Below, piece by piece: positions 1-15,400 of a DNA stretch of 64,000 bases; positions within the stretch are counted from its first letter, which is position 1; each line of letters begins with the position of its first letter. The stretch is taken from the NCBI GenBank assembly GCA_037389465.1, contig JAZARR010000179.1, positions 4,312,501 to 4,376,500 of the forward strand. The letters run 5' to 3'. The translations under genes and the position numbers were made by a program. The notes under the pieces are model-generated. The model worked only from the letters and a program-made list of their open reading frames with translations, made no database searches and was not told the origin of the DNA. This DNA comes from Baylisascaris procyonis. Taxonomy: Eukaryota; Nematoda; Chromadorea; Rhabditida; Ascarididae.

Positions 1-3000
1 AATGGCTTATCCATCATTAGCATCCCGATCTACATAAAATCCCGTCCATCTCGGCGATTAGTTTTAACGTATCTCACCTGAAGGATATCACCGATTACGG
101 TCACTTCTGGCCATTCCTCCCTTAATGCCTCAAGTCGCTCGTTAAGTTTGTTTATTGCCTCAACACAACGCAACAATTCCTTCGGGGAATTCGCTTTGTA
201 GACATCGATAATGCGTTCTTGAGCACTCCCTCCTAGGCTCTTCAACACCATGAGATGAGACACTGAAATATCGAATACTTTACAGTAATTGCTTAGGTGA
301 CACTTCCCAATATGGAAGCGAAATTTATATGGGAAATAGTCGTTCATTTTGTTCTAATCGCAAAGGAAATATCCGATCATAGAGCTTGAAGACGGCGGTG
401 CAATACCATCATCGACGTGCATATTAGTCACCACTCGCGATATCAATATCATTTTAATATAAAAACCTTAATAAGAGGATATCACTTTGGGTCACTAATG
501 ACGAAAAGTATCAGCACCCTAGTAAGATGGCACCGCAAAAAAGACTCTCTCACGTCCAAAGCGTCTGCCATATATTAGAAAAAAAAACATTTCTACAAAA
601 ACGAAATTTCGAACAAACTTCAACTCAAGTGATAAAAATGTTTGCTTCTTTGCTTCTGCGATAAAGTGATAACTGATAAAAGTTAATAAGTAATAAGACT
701 TTAAAAATTTCGCTTCTGATTCAACTACACAATAAACTTCAGCACCTCAAAAACAGTTACTAAAGCAATGAAAGTAAACACACCTATAAGCGCCGAGTCC
801 ACATTTTCACCAATTGTGAATGAACCCGCAGTCGCATCAATAAGCCACATTAATGGCAGATAGGTGTCACGAAGATCCCCATTTCCAAGTTGCAGAAATT
901 CACGCAATAGATTCGCTAATTCCTCTTCTCTTAGCAACTCCTCGTGAATAGCATTTCCTTCGTCTTTTATGGGCATTTCTTCCACTTCTTCCTCCGACCA
1001 TGAAGAGTAATCCGGAAACATCTCTAATACCTGCAATATAACCCAAACTGTTCGTAGTATAAACAATAAAGACACCATGCACATATATATAAAAACACCC
1101 ATTATCATTCTCAGTCAAAATTATATATATTCTCACTGCTATCCACACTTAGTACATCAATTCATTCATAAGTTATTACGAAAAATTATTATCAAATCAC
1201 AAATTCAAGAATCCTCGGAAATGAAGCTTAAAGCGAGTATAATTTTATAAAATGAGGCGGAAAAACATCAAAGAGCCAATGACGTCATGTCTTAAATGAA
1301 ATCGACTGAAATTGTAGGAATTTAACGCAATAAATTATGATATATTACTTAAAATGGGGCGAAATCACACAATAGAAAAATCAATTTCATAGAATACATA
1401 TACTTCCTCCCTCCCCTCACCCGATAATGGAAAATGACTCTTACCGCTGAGGTTATAGAAATCTTCTACTTACCTCCAAATCCTCCTCGTTGATCGGTTC
1501 CGAATTTTTGCCACTTTTGCGATAAACAAACGATTTCTCTTCTCTTTGTGTATTCTTTTCATACCATTTTGACCACTCTCTTTCTGAAATAAAAAAGATG
1601 CCTCTTCACCTATAGTTTTTGATCGATTGCAAAAAGCGATCACGATGAAGCATAAAACTTCATAGATGACTTTCTATCGGACGGCATATAGACGAATTTA
1701 AATTTGTGCAATACAGTAATCTAATCTTTCGGAAACATATCCCACACTCATTACCAATGTTCTATATCAACACTACTGAGACGAATCACAAGTTTTTCAC
1801 TATTAGTGCTTTGACCACCGTTTTGTACTCGGAAAAATACAATCTCTTTTTCCACCTCTTATAGGTCATGAAATGATTCCGGAAATGTAAGCCTATAAAG
1901 CCCTACAACAACCGAAATACTACCAAAATATTAACGGCAAGTCAGAAATTTTGTGATGATGTGGCAGATGGCCATTTTTGAGTCAGCATAGAACACCAAG
2001 CTAAGTTTTGAACGCATACAGATATTCTTCTTTGAAAATGTGAACTTAAGAGATGCATGAATGACAAATAAATATGGACCACAGTTGGCGAATAAATCCA
2101 TGCTAAAATAAAGCTAGTACCTCTGTATTGTAAATGGATAACCTAATATTAACTGCATAAAGCAACCTTAATATAAATGAAATAACGATAGAAGAAAATG
2201 CACAACCGACCAATCCAAGAGATACAAAGATGCACTATCGCCGTATTTCCGGATTGCCGAATTCCGGAATAAACGAGCGATAGTTGAAGCCGTTTGGGCA
2301 TAATCGATTTCTCAGATAAGCACCAATTCAAGAGTTGTTCATTTTTGTTATATATATCTAGGTCGAGCTAAAAACACATAAGATGAGACGATCAAATATC
2401 ATAAAACACGATCTCCATGACAATATTATTAGACAGTTGGATCCACAACAGATCAACGTTATTTTAAAAAAAGAACGAAAAATGAGTAGAAAACAATACT
2501 AACAAATAAAACATCACTTTATACAATATTTAATGCACGCACTATTTTACCATATTTCTCCCCTCCCTTCGAACCAGCTGGCTTCCAACAGAAAACACCT
2601 TGAGTATGTAGTCTCTAAAACCAGTCGCTTCCCTCATCTTCTCCTCCTCTCTATCCACACCACTATATGTGCATTAGTCTTAAAACCCTTTCCCATCGGA
2701 CGACAGAGCTCCTTATGTTGATTTATGTGATGCCATTAAATCTGCTGTTCGTATTTCCAAATAAAGAAGATAAACATACCCTAAATGCAGGTGGAATTGA
2801 ATATTCAAACATTAGACGACGAACACTTATCACAGCCGCGACTTCCGATCGTAAATACGAAATTGAGAGCATTATGGCGCGAACACCAAGTAGGAACGGT
2901 TGCATCACATCCGGATATGCACTATACTCATTGATCATACGCTGAAATTTCATATCTTTGAAACAACTTACCAGAATGAGTTGATATGAATTCTACTCAG

Positions 3001-3498
3001 GTGAGACCGCTTCTAGATGAACGCATTTCGATAGGATACAAATTTTATGCGACCCGCAAAATGAGACAATCTACTTCAACAGTTGCATATTGCTCCTCAT
3101 ATTGCGGATTGTTCCCCCCATCTGATTGCGAATTCTCCAGTTGGCCAATGCATCCGCCAAATGATGCAAAAAACCATTCGCAAAGAGCTTCAACCTGATA
3201 TTTTCCGGACAGGTATCTATATTTTCCGGATAAGGATAGGCGGCGCATCTACTTCAGAAAGGAAATTCTGCTCAGTGCGTAAATTGTGTCGAAAATAATC
3301 TTCCTGAAGAAAAAAAAGAAGGGAACCAACATTACAAAATGCGATCGCCGAAACAAGAAAACTCTCGAATTGTGCCTTCTTCATTTCCAATTGTTCACTT
3401 GAGCGATTCTCCCATCCATTAAATTCAACGGAAACGTTGCCACACCATTCAATAGTCATTCGTAAGAATGAACTCATCTCGAGTGAAACACGTGTAAA
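1..3498 (-). CDS. MDN1: MDN1 linker, distal part (about 7 exons), truncated at window edge
   Basis: Proposed exons 3498-3253, 3194-3075, 2992-2972 (21-nt microexon), 2941-2780, 1583-1474, 1030-784 and 353-34. The microexon followed by RMINEYSAYPD restores the human HQFRKRLSEEYTFYPD region. Exon 1583-1474 (REWSKWYEKN, SFVYRKSGKN) matches human SEWDEQERIAQE and YRYRSRN. Exon 1030-784 is acidic (WSEEEVEEMP) before NGDLRDTYLPLMW. Exon 353-34 ends with LREEWPEVTVIGDILQV, matching human LLQDWPEHPALEQLLVV. Phases do not match across 2780/1583 and 784/353, so at least one small exon was missed in each gap. The exon at 34 ends with a GTAGAT donor and the gene continues past position 1. Confidence 0.7.
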
Positions 3499-6400
3499 CT
3501 GCAAAATTTAAACATAAGAATCTCATATAATCTCACAGGTATGTCAGTGATGAATATGTAAACTGAATAAAATCAGACATTTCCTTGTGAATAATAAAAA
3601 ATAACACATATCTGCAAAAAAAAAAAAAACCTGAATAAAAATAAATAAACCCACCTTATCGATGAAATCAACTAAGGTATATTTTTGCGATGATCAATGT
3701 CTAGATGAATCTCTAACCACGTAGAACATTTGTCAAAAGCACCACCACCCCCCTTTTGCACGAACACTTCAATCTTTTCACAAATAAACCTACAGCAATA
3801 TAAGGATGATTGCAATGAATCGCTGAAATAGTATATAGCTCTATGTGAAGTGACTTGCAATAACGAAACGCTATTGCATAAAATTTTGCAAATGAACATT
3901 ATTTTGCAAAAAGGGTATTGCATTATTCTATCACTAGAAAACTCATAGAAGTCTCGCATTTCATTACAACTCCGCTTAGGCATTTGACGACAATAATAAG
4001 TATTAATGCTTAATAACACAACTAAACCTCCATGATAACATTCACTTCACCCAAGATAAAATATCGCTCAACCTCAACACCACATGCACAATGGAGTTAA
4101 ATATTTCGAAAGTAATCTACGAAGAAAGAGATATAAACTTAAACAAAAACAAATGCAATCTTTAAATAAAATGATTTATTGAAAAATTAAACCGACATTG
4201 GAAATGAGAGCTAAAATCCCTAACTCAACCTCTTCCCCTCCTCCCTTCTTTGAAAATGAAATCACCTTTCCGGTCGCTTAATAAACTACTAAGTCTCCTA
4301 AAGACGACCATTACGTACAGAATCTACAATCGCTAATAGACTCTGATCTCGATCGGTGCATTTTCAATATTTTTGCTGCCTTTCTAAATGCGATCCCACT
4401 CATCAATTCATATCTTCAAGGAACCGGAAATAAATGCATAAGTACTAACATCATTATAACTCGGCCTAAATCCTCGAGACTTCTCTATATACTCATTCAT
4501 TTCGTCGGTAATTTTGCGATGTGAAGTGATTAGCGTTGCAATTAGAGGGTGACGTGAATTTGCATATAGTATTAGTGCTTCCTGTCCACTCACAATCGAT
4601 TGATAGCGTTGAACGATCGATAATTGAGTGTTGATCAATTCCAACTAAAAAAAAATTTTTTTTATTATTCAATTTATTATTCAATTTGAAAGTATAATTT
4701 TTTACTACTCAAATTAAAAGTATTATAATATGCGCCGAATGCTGAAACTTTCATCAAACAACATTGCTAATCGTTTATCGCAAAAAAACCGGAAGCAACC
4801 CCTTGTGGATTCAGCAGTTTAACGAACCAAAATGACCACTGCTTAATCTCCTTATCGGAGGAAGTTCTGAGCATATTTAGCGGCCTATATCATTCTACCA
4901 ATCCCTAGTACCGGCCAGATGCCGTAAACACCTGGCAATAAACTAAAAAAGAATGAGTAAATATTGCTTTTTTTTACCACCATCAAACAAGATGTGAATT
5001 ACAAATAGCAAAGAACTTAGATGATTGCATTCATATAGCTACCCATCATATAACCTACATTTATACTTTAAATATTTGTTAGTTAATAGTGAAGCATATT
5101 TATTTCAAATTTTGATGGAAATTCCCTCCAAGAATCCTTCTGATCGTCTCTATTTGTTTCTCACAAACACCTTCAACTAACATCTCAAGAAAATCACCGT
5201 TAATGAAAAATAAAAATTAATACGCCATATTTTAATCCATGCACCATCTATTTTATATTTAACCCCAAATACCCTTCAATTTTTCTATAGTATCTGAAAT
5301 AAAAACCTTGAGTGTCAAAAGATTTCAAAGCGAGATGTTGAGGACTTAAAGGGTCTTTAAGGCTAAATATAAAACATTCACCCTGTATTGGTTAATATGG
5401 CATGATCTGGATTCGATATTAATCACACTTCTTTATATTATTGTTGGATCTGAAAAAATGTTCTAACCTTCCTTTTGAGATAGAGGTAGGTGTACTCTTC
5501 ATTGATCACTGGATCAACCATATTGCTAACTGGAGTGGCAAGTCGCATCAAAGCTAGCCCTGTTGGCAGCAACTGCTTCATTAGTGACAATATTGACGTC
5601 GATGCATCACAGCACCCACTCGGCTCATCATTGTTTATCAACTCTCTTAGATGGGAGAGAACACTCGTCAACCTCTGCCTGAATTACTTAGATTTTAAAA
5701 TTTCCCTTAAACAATAAAATCGAAGATGGAAAATTGTTGAGAATCCTTAACAGCTTCCCCATAGGGAAATACTTTTCATCTGCGATGAATTTCTAACTGA
5801 AATTGACTGGCGAAAATTTTTTGCAACGAAATGGCGAAAATTTTTTGCAACGAAATGGCGAAAATTTTTTGCAACGAAATGGCGAAAATTTTCTCGAGCG
5901 ATAATCAATAAAATCATAAATTTTTTTACCATTGCAGCCGAAGAATAAATAAACACCAATTCTTCAAATTTACACAGTTCATATATTGCGCTAAGAAATG
6001 AGTAAGCAATGGTTTCTTGGTCTTGTGTTCAATAAAGTAACGATCCATCAAATTCCTACATAATAATTCCAGCATATACCTGATGATTTCTTTGAGATCA
6101 CCAAGATGCGGTGCCAATTTCCAAAGAAGAAAGCTAATTCGATCACGTTGCGCGGCAAAATCGCCGAACTCGACGAGAGTGACCACCCTTAACGTTGCAT
6201 CGAAATGAAGCGAGCGCCAAACGGTACTCATTAATTCCGCACCCAAACAACATCTTGACAGATCGATATTCTAAAAATACATTCAAATGCTTCAGTTGTA
6301 AATTCACTCCCTATGAGACCTAAAATTAATATTAGTTCATGCTTAAACGAACTGAGATCAACTAAAATTAATTTTCAAATATCTAGTGCCAAATATTTTT

Positions 6401-9400
6401 GGTAAATATAAGAAAAATGTAGGAGCAAATGCAATCGACCATTGCCCGAAGCGATTTATATTAAGTTTTAAAAAGTTCCAACTAAACCCAGGAGGTCGCT
6501 AACAACTTCCTTCCTTTAAATCCTTTTTTTTAACTTAGGAGTTTTCGAAACGAAAATCTGGTCACAGAGGACGGACGACGGAAAGAGTGGTGGAGAGACC
6601 TTAAAAGTCACAACGGGATATCAAATTTTAAAGACCACTCCTCTCCCATTTTCGTTTCCCCTTCCTTCCCACCCCATCCCTTCTATTTAACAACCTGTTC
6701 ATTTGCTTTCCAGAAACAAAAGCAAGACAATCGAGCAATAATTAAAGAAGTTCAAATAAACATTTCGAAGAGTTACCTTAAAGGCGACAGGAAACTCATT
6801 TACAGCGAAATCGTCAGAAAGAAAGGCCAGCCAATGAGCAATACGTCTCCACCTCTCATCCTTCCAATCGAAAGCGCCGATTTGTTGCAAAACAACAGGT
6901 CGGCGCGTCATGTGCCCACAAATCTCTGCCAAAGCCTTCAAAATTTAATTCTGCCTGATGAATCCATCAGAATGGCCCAAGCTCGTGCCACTATCTCTCT
7001 TATCCATCACTTAGCAACAAACCCACTCCACCCTTTCAATTCCATTTCTTGTTTGATCCTCACTTATGTTTGACCACTGTACCACTGACCACAAGACTGC
7101 ATAGCCAACCATGTAAGTTTGACCACGCAACTGTACCATTCGTATGACATGCATCCCCACTCCTATCGCAACCACCACTATCTAGACGCAGTTGAATAAG
7201 TTCTCTCTAACAAGTTTAGAGACATACAGAAACAAAAAATCACTGCCACTTATTGCCTATCAAATATCTCATGAAAGCACATTATCTAACCGAATACTAC
7301 GCGACGATTCAATATTAGAAAGAAAAGTCCGCATCCCAATTCATACAGCGACCAACAACTTGACCACCATAACTGCAGATTTCTTATATCTTCTCAAATA
7401 GTTCGAAGTTCCTATAATTTTCTAATCGAATAACAAGGTCTTTAAAAAAAAAATAAATTTACACTTGCCGCTAAAAACTTAAAGCGCTTACCTGCCGTGA
7501 ATCCTCCCTCTGCAAAAGAGCGAAAGAACCGAAAATATCATTGATCATTCTAAGCGCTCCCTCGAATGCACTCTCCGCCAAATCTCTTCTTTTCTCCTCT
7601 AGAAAATTTTGTTCGTGTCCATATTTTTTCGCACCGTCGAAGTTAGTCTCAATCGGTTCCCGACGAATCTCTTCTATATATTTCGAGACCTAAATATTTT
7701 GCAAATATCAGTAATACAATTGCTTAACTAAGAGTAGAAAATAAATGTTTCAAAAAGCCAATGAAAAAATAATAATTAGATTCTTTGGCGAAACGTCCAA
7801 TGACCCATGTGAATCCCTCTTCTTTTGCATACTGCCGTCAACATTGAAAAATTTCATGTTTCTAGACTTTTTAGATGAAAATAAAGATGCAGCTTACATG
7901 AAGCCAGCTTTCACGATCTTTGAATGGTTCAACAATTCGTCGTTGTTTATAGAAATCGATGAATCGAGAGAGCTCCTCTTCATCGATGATCGACCAGCTG
8001 TCATTTAAACGATCCGTCAAATGTTTCAGATTTGCTGAACTACTGCAAAATGAAATCTCAATTATCGAAAATATTTTCAAAAAGCAACATAATCCTCATT
8101 CGCCTACTATTCACAAACATTCGATTCAATTGCCTCTCATAGGATTCCCACATCAAAACAGCAACAAAAAGAGTAGAAAAGCTAGCACCGAAAGTTTTTA
8201 AGGTACTGCTATCGGCATGTTTACTGATCACCATCCCTATCAGGAAACCGAAAATCGCCTTCGTCTATTTTCAGCTGCCAGAGTTATGCGCATCAAAAAT
8301 AGTGCTTCCTTTCAGATTTTAACTCAACGGCAAAAAGGTTTTCTCAGCCATCTGGCGAGCTGAAAAACTATGGATTTATAAGGTCAACGTTATGAGTTTC
8401 GTATCACCACTGACTAACATTCGGCAATTAATACAGTAACACATACAGCACACAGTATAACATCACAATACAGTATAACGTATTACAATAATACAGTCCA
8501 ATGCATGCAATTAAAAGAAACAATCGGCAACCAGAGTGGTAAAAATGGACTTTTTATTTCGACGAGCAGATGTAATACGTAAAACACTCGTAAGCTTATG
8601 GCAGGTTATGGCACTAGGAATACTGGGCAAAAAGAATATTACTGTCTCCACTATCCAAGCACAAACATCGCTGAAAAACATTCTAATATTCCGTGAAAAT
8701 TAACTAAGGTTTGGCGATCACCTGATACACTTAGAGGAAGTAAACATATAACTTCGAGTAAAACTTACAAAGGTAATGCTGTAAAGGTGCCATTCATACG
8801 TTGCCATGCGATATGCATCGGTGCACAACCGCTACAGCTATGAAGCTTCTCGCAAGCAGTATGTACGAAAAGCAAAACATTCCAAGCTGATTCGATTAGC
8901 TAAAAAAACGTCCTTTAAAATGCAGAAATATTGATGAAAAAGCCCAAAAACCAACTGTCAAAATTACGCATAGTTCACTTATCTCCAGACGGAATTTATA
9001 AATTATGGTGTCAAATCCCCTTAAAGTGGAGGTGACAACGAAAACGTTAATTGCGATATTCAAATTTGCTCGATTATCCATCTAAAAATCTAATAGTCAT
9101 ATGATCCTAAAATTCAAGAGAGCAACAAATCCACCATTTTAGTTGATGATCTCCCTCTCCCTCCCCCCCCCCAAGTCATAGCTTTGACCATGTTCGCAAA
9201 AATCTTACAGTGACTAACGCAAAAATTATCAAGAGCTAGAAAGTCCATATCACAATGTGTGGCCTACATGAATCGGTTGTTCTAAGAACGTTGGCCACCC
9301 ACACTGACTGACCGAACAAATAATAACAATGAGCGAAATATGATCCGGATGTTTACTGAACATTTAAAAGGAAAGAATGCATCAGTATTCCTCAATTCAT

Positions 9401-12400
9401 GGTCACTTATCGAAATGATTACTGTTAATCGTTTTTAAAATATATAGGCATTCCGATATAATTATGTGATTAAAATTATATAAACATTCCGACACGGTTG
9501 TATAATTTAAAGAAAATAAGCGAAATGATAAATAAATAAAAATTGAAATGGGAAAAGATTTAAGTTAGAACCTAAAAAAAATTTGTTTTATTGGTTCCCC
9601 TTTTAAAGTGCAATTAAAAACAATTTTTTTCAGCATTAAATAAGAGAAAAGTAATAAATTTACCAAATTAAAAGAACATCGCAAACTGCAATACGAATTT
9701 GGGAAGAAATGAAGTAATTCGTCCATAAATTCCGACACATAACGAATACATTCGGATGGCAGTTCGTCGATCCTTATTTTTTCTATAAATATATAACTTC
9801 CTTTTAAAAAAATTATATCAATATTGCTTTTGATATAAGGCATTTGCAGTTTTACTGAATAAGATTGTGAATACGATGGATAGATGTCTTATTTCTTCTC
9901 AGACCTTCACTTCTATTAAGAAAAGAAACGGTTACACTAGTGAAAAATAAAAAATAAAAACTGCCAAAAAGATCGAATTCGCAATGTTTTTAAGTAAAAT
10001 GTTATAAAAATCATATAAAAAATTCCAAGTTTAATAGATGGAAAACGATTCAAGAATTTAGTTGAAGGAAATACAAAAAGTTGAGGAAATACAAACAGGA
10101 AATAAAAAATACATCTCCTCTGTTCCTTTTATTCCACTACTCTAAACACCACTGACATACATCGAAAAAAGGCCCAACAAAAACAGAAAATTCTACGACA
10201 AGAAAATCGAAAATCGAAAGATGTAATTTTCACAAATTTTGCTTGGCTTCTGTCAACAATTAACATCGATGGATGGACATATTCTTCACTTATAGGAATC
10301 TGAATGCCGACAGGATGGCGACTTCGGCTAAGGAACCCTCGGGCTCAATCTAGTCCTTCACCTGCCAGAATCTAATAATGCCACCATCTCAGACATAATA
10401 GAAATAACCACCGCATCTCTAGCTCTATTCAAATTTGACTCAGTTAGCCTTACTGCATCAGCGCAACGTCCAAAACGCATGCGCAACATTACAATACAAG
10501 TAACTTGTGGGGTGATTTTCATTACGTGACATTTCCGCCATAGTTTTGTGCCCTCAAAACCCTACCTGGCAGTGCACCATAATCCACGTTCAATACTGAC
10601 AAAGTCAACCCATTAAGCTAATGCTGCACAATGCTTATAATATTAAACTACCCTCGCACGTAAACCATTGCGGCAAAAAGCTGGTGGCGCAAGTGTCCCG
10701 TGGCAGAAAACCTCGCGTACATATTTAGAAACCCTCCCATCACTTCTTAGTTCTTTGCTAACCACTCTGATTTCAACGAATCCAAATGTATAAAATAAAA
10801 CGAGATGAAGAAATCGAGAAATATTGAATGCCTTTAAAAGTGAAAATAAATGATAGATAAGGGAAAACCCTAAATAAAAATATTACTTTAAAGTATCGGC
10901 TGCACTCATATTAATGAAGTTTTTACTATTATTAACAGCTCCTCTCAGAGTTGAATCTGATCAGAGCTTAGATCGAACTACGATCCCAACTGTCAATCGT
11001 TCATCGAAAGAGCGATTAAAGAATAAAGAATAGAAAGAATGATGGAAAGAGTACAGTGATGCGGAAGTATCATAGATGAAATTCAAGTAATTGTCGCCTT
11101 CCTATAAATATAAAAAAATAGATGAGCAAAATAAAAAAAAAAAATAAAATAAAATAAAAAATAGGTGAGAACAATAAAATAAAAAAGAAAGTGTCTCACT
11201 TTTAAGAAATGCCGCACCGAAATATGCTGCCGATTCTTCTTCAACTTTTATGGCTTTCATCTGCGCCCAAATCCATACACTAAGTGCCCGCAATATTATC
11301 CTGAAAATTTTCAAAGACAACTCAACAAGAGGCTCACAAAATATTCCAATAGAAATAATAAACAAAGCGTCTCTTGTGTGATTTGCTTTTTTTATTAAAT
11401 TCACTATCAAAACAATTGCCATTGTTTGGGTTCATGCAAGAAATAGATTAATAAACGAAACTCTGGGTAAATTGAGCAAAGTTGCCCTCGAATTACGAAA
11501 CAACAGGAAACACTGCTGGTCCTTACTTGTCTTCTAGAGAGTAATCGGCGATACGATCCGCAAGGCGCAAAGCCAAAGGACCTTCAAATCTCTCGTCGAA
11601 TGGCAAAAATTCATCGTCAAATCTGTTCGACTGTATTATATCGATTAAACCACTCAGTAAGATATCTGAAAAAAAAATGAATGTTTCATATGTGCACTAT
11701 CAGCACTATTACCCATTGTATTGAACATAATTATTTCAGCTTACACATTTGCACCCACCAACTGATCATTCGTTGTGTGGATAGTGATAGTCAAACAAGA
11801 AGATGATGTCAGAAGGGAAACATTTCAGGAAATAAGGCTAAAAAGAGTTCTAAGGTATTATCCCCATAATCCCACCCCTTTCCGATATGATCCACGAGGA
11901 GAGATAACGATCCGTATAGAGATTTCTCCTTCTCAAAACGAGCAAAGTAAAGTAAATAAATTAAACGAATAATAAAATAATAATAAAAAAGAAACTTACA
12001 ATTGCTTGGAAATGTGTTTTGCAATTTGCCACTAACGATTCGACGTGGTGTTGCGGAAAGTAAACACCACATAGCACCCAACAATAGATCCCCATCACTA
12101 CAAACCGTCTTCCAAACGGCACATTTCCAATCATCAAGAGTGGTCAATAGTTCAGCGTTGACCAACGGATAGCGTAGAATACAATCATCATCAATACTTT
12201 CGCCCTCCACTTCCATATAGTTGACACCGTTCACATCGATAGCCTTAAATAACAGTAAAACTATCACAGCACTGATGTTTCCCTTTTCCTTCTCCAAATT
12301 TAAATGACGTTTACAGTGTTAAGTAATCATTCACATTTTGTTCCCTTTTCCCTTGTCATAAAACGATTCATCGCGTAACATTTTAGCAATATAAAGCTGC

Positions 12401-15400
12401 CGATTTTTCAGTGGAAAGGAGATGGAAGGGTAGATTGACTGATCACCCTATCAACGAGCAATCAACGAATTTACAGTCATCATGAAAGAACGAATTCTTT
12501 TCGATGAGAGATCGACAATTGGTTGCGGATATGACACCTTTCACATCGATAGCTGGTGGAAGGTGGAAGAGGGCACACTACCGCATCACGCATACGCTAA
12601 CAATAAAAAATATTTTCAATGGCGTTGGATGCAAAAAAAGTACTATATCACCTCGATAAGATAACAGTTATAAAAAGTGCAATAAATCTAGAAAAGCTTA
12701 CCTTCAAAACTTGCTCAAGAGGCATTCCTTGCAAAAGAACCTTCAACTGTAATAATTGTTCGGGTGTTAAGTGCATATCACCATCGAGCACCAAATGCAA
12801 CGCTCGTATAAGTTGTTCATCGCTCTGCTCCGGCGATACGATGCTCTTTAATAAAAATAATTTCAAAAACTATAGAAAATACCCTTGAAAACAAGACACT
12901 CAAATATTACAAATATAGAAAAAGATATTAAATTTTTATATACTAGAAAAAAACAACAGATATAGAAAACAAGATATTAGTATAGAGTGTGCTCAAACTA
13001 TGGTGCTTATCGCACCCGAATAAAACTTTCTCAACGAGATCGGTTCCATACAACTTTCGTCCTTTCGCCTTTTATTTAATTTTTCTTCAACTACCTGTAC
13101 TCATCCATCTTTACAGACTATAAAACTTTCCAAGGCAGCAGCTATGGCCCCTTCCCCAACTCTCTTCTGGCTAAGCTCCTAAACACACCTGAAGCAATAT
13201 TGTGAAGCAATCGTCTGTGATGCGTTAATGCTCCTTCATTTAAAGAAAAGAAACGCTATAAAAGTGGTACACAACAACTCAAAGGTGTTATTATAACGCC
13301 ATCTCTTCTATATATTTAGTATCATTCTAAAGTAAAACTCCCTTGCAAAACTCAGCTTTATATGCAAATCTGATATGAAACAATTTACCACGTGCAATTT
13401 ATTATAAAGGTAAATAACTTTGCAAAATTTCTGATAATTTCTTGCAGAATTAATGAATGATTTTGAATATTCTATTCACATCGGATTAATTCTTGCAAAA
13501 ATGATTTTCAATTTGCAATTTTCAATTGCAAAAAATGTTTTTCGATTTGCAATAAATCTTTATGTTTTTGCAAAGCTTACAAACAATATCACTTTACTAT
13601 TTAACAAATAAAACAATCGCTCGCTTATTTTTTAGAATCTGAAAAACTCTCCAAATTGCAAAGAATGAGCAACCTGAGAGCAGTTTAATAGGAAAATTTT
13701 TTAATTTCCGGATAACAATAATTTCCGGAATCGTTGAATGACCGATCAGGGTCGATTCATTAAATGACTAGATCTTAAAGAGAATAAAAATCGATTATAA
13801 TTTCAAATGAAATGAAACCAACAAAGGTAATGCAACACATACAAATTATTTGTTCTCTAATACTTAATAACATTTCAAGATTAGGCGCGTATATCATATG
13901 CATCGGAATTACGGTTCTGGATTCCGACTATTGTTTCTACTTCCAGAAAATACCTACGATGTGATCCTTCGTATGAATCAATTTATAAACAGTGAAAAAA
14001 AAAGCGAAACAAACAATGATATCTGAGATACGATGAAACCACGCATTCTCTTCCGGTGAAATGAACAATTCGATAGATCGATTACGCATTGCTCTTGATA
14101 TTGAACCATTTGCTGGATCCATTGTAAAGAATACCCTACAAAAATTCATCTCAAAAATGGTCTTTTATAATTGTCCCTTGAGAGTACAGCTGACAGCCGT
14201 CCGGTATAGCTGACAGCCGCTACCGAATTGTTCTTAATGAGAGAACACTTCAAAAAAAAAAAGAAGAAAGAAACACTAATATGCCCAATGCTAAAAGCGA
14301 TTTATAACTAAGTTTTAAAAATATTCTACAATCGAAATCGCCCAAAAAAAAATTCACCATTTTAGAACTAATAAACTTTTTGTAATTTAACTCAAAACGA
14401 GAAGATATCATAGGTTGCCCAAAAAGTGCCTATCTATCAACAAAAACGATAGTTTCATATGAGAAGAAATAGGCATAATTAACTTATTCCCTCCCCCCTC
14501 TCGAATTACTTCCCCCCTTCTCCAATATAGATATCACTAGAAACAGATGTTACCGATCCAATCATTTTCGTAATGAAAGATTAAGGCAACTTCTTTAAGC
14601 CATTATTTGCTCCGATATCCTCTACTAATCACTCAAACAAAATAAATTGAAATAAATGCAAACAACTGATTCGTTGAATGTAATTATTCAAATACATCGA
14701 GAAATGATATAATTTCACATCCATCTGAATGACAGATCTCCCCTCCCCCCGCATATCGTCCCGTATCCGAAAGTGTTACAACTATTCGCAGAACTTACAT
14801 TGCCGTAATCAAGGGGAACGATTTTAGAGATTCGTTTATACTTAACACAAACTGCTTACAACTCTTCATAAGAATAAAATGCAAAAAGCAGTTTGACATA
14901 AGAAAACCAAAGGCCAAGAATAAAGAAAGGACGTAAAAAAATAAGTGGAACTAAAAACCTGAAATTAGAATGAGCATTGATTGATTGTGTACTATCGCCA
15001 CGTTCCGAAAGAATTAACGTTCCATTTGATTCGAGACAAGTATTGAGACGATCCAATACGGCCGCACTGAACGATACCCTCATATAAGACAATTAGATAT
15101 TAGTAAACTCCTAACATTTACAACACTCCTCATAAAAGACATTACGTAGAAATAATCAGAGGTGTTTGCAAAACATTGCGATAATCCACAATGAGAAGGA
15201 GGGAGGAAAGGGGCAGGGATGTGGAATTGTACAATTTGAGTATACAATTTAGAGTGCGCCATTGCGACTAAATGCACTATTCGCACTTTCCAAAAATATA
15301 CCCCTAACAATCCCTTCAAAGATACAAACTAAAACAAAACGATTAAATACTACAACAATAACAGTAAATAAAATAACAGGATCAAAATCTCAACGTCGAA

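Noticed and set aside
3672..4019. 115-codon minus-strand frame between linker exons
   Set aside because: Cysteine-rich, without usable splice sites in phase, and the flanking exons already join in phase 0.
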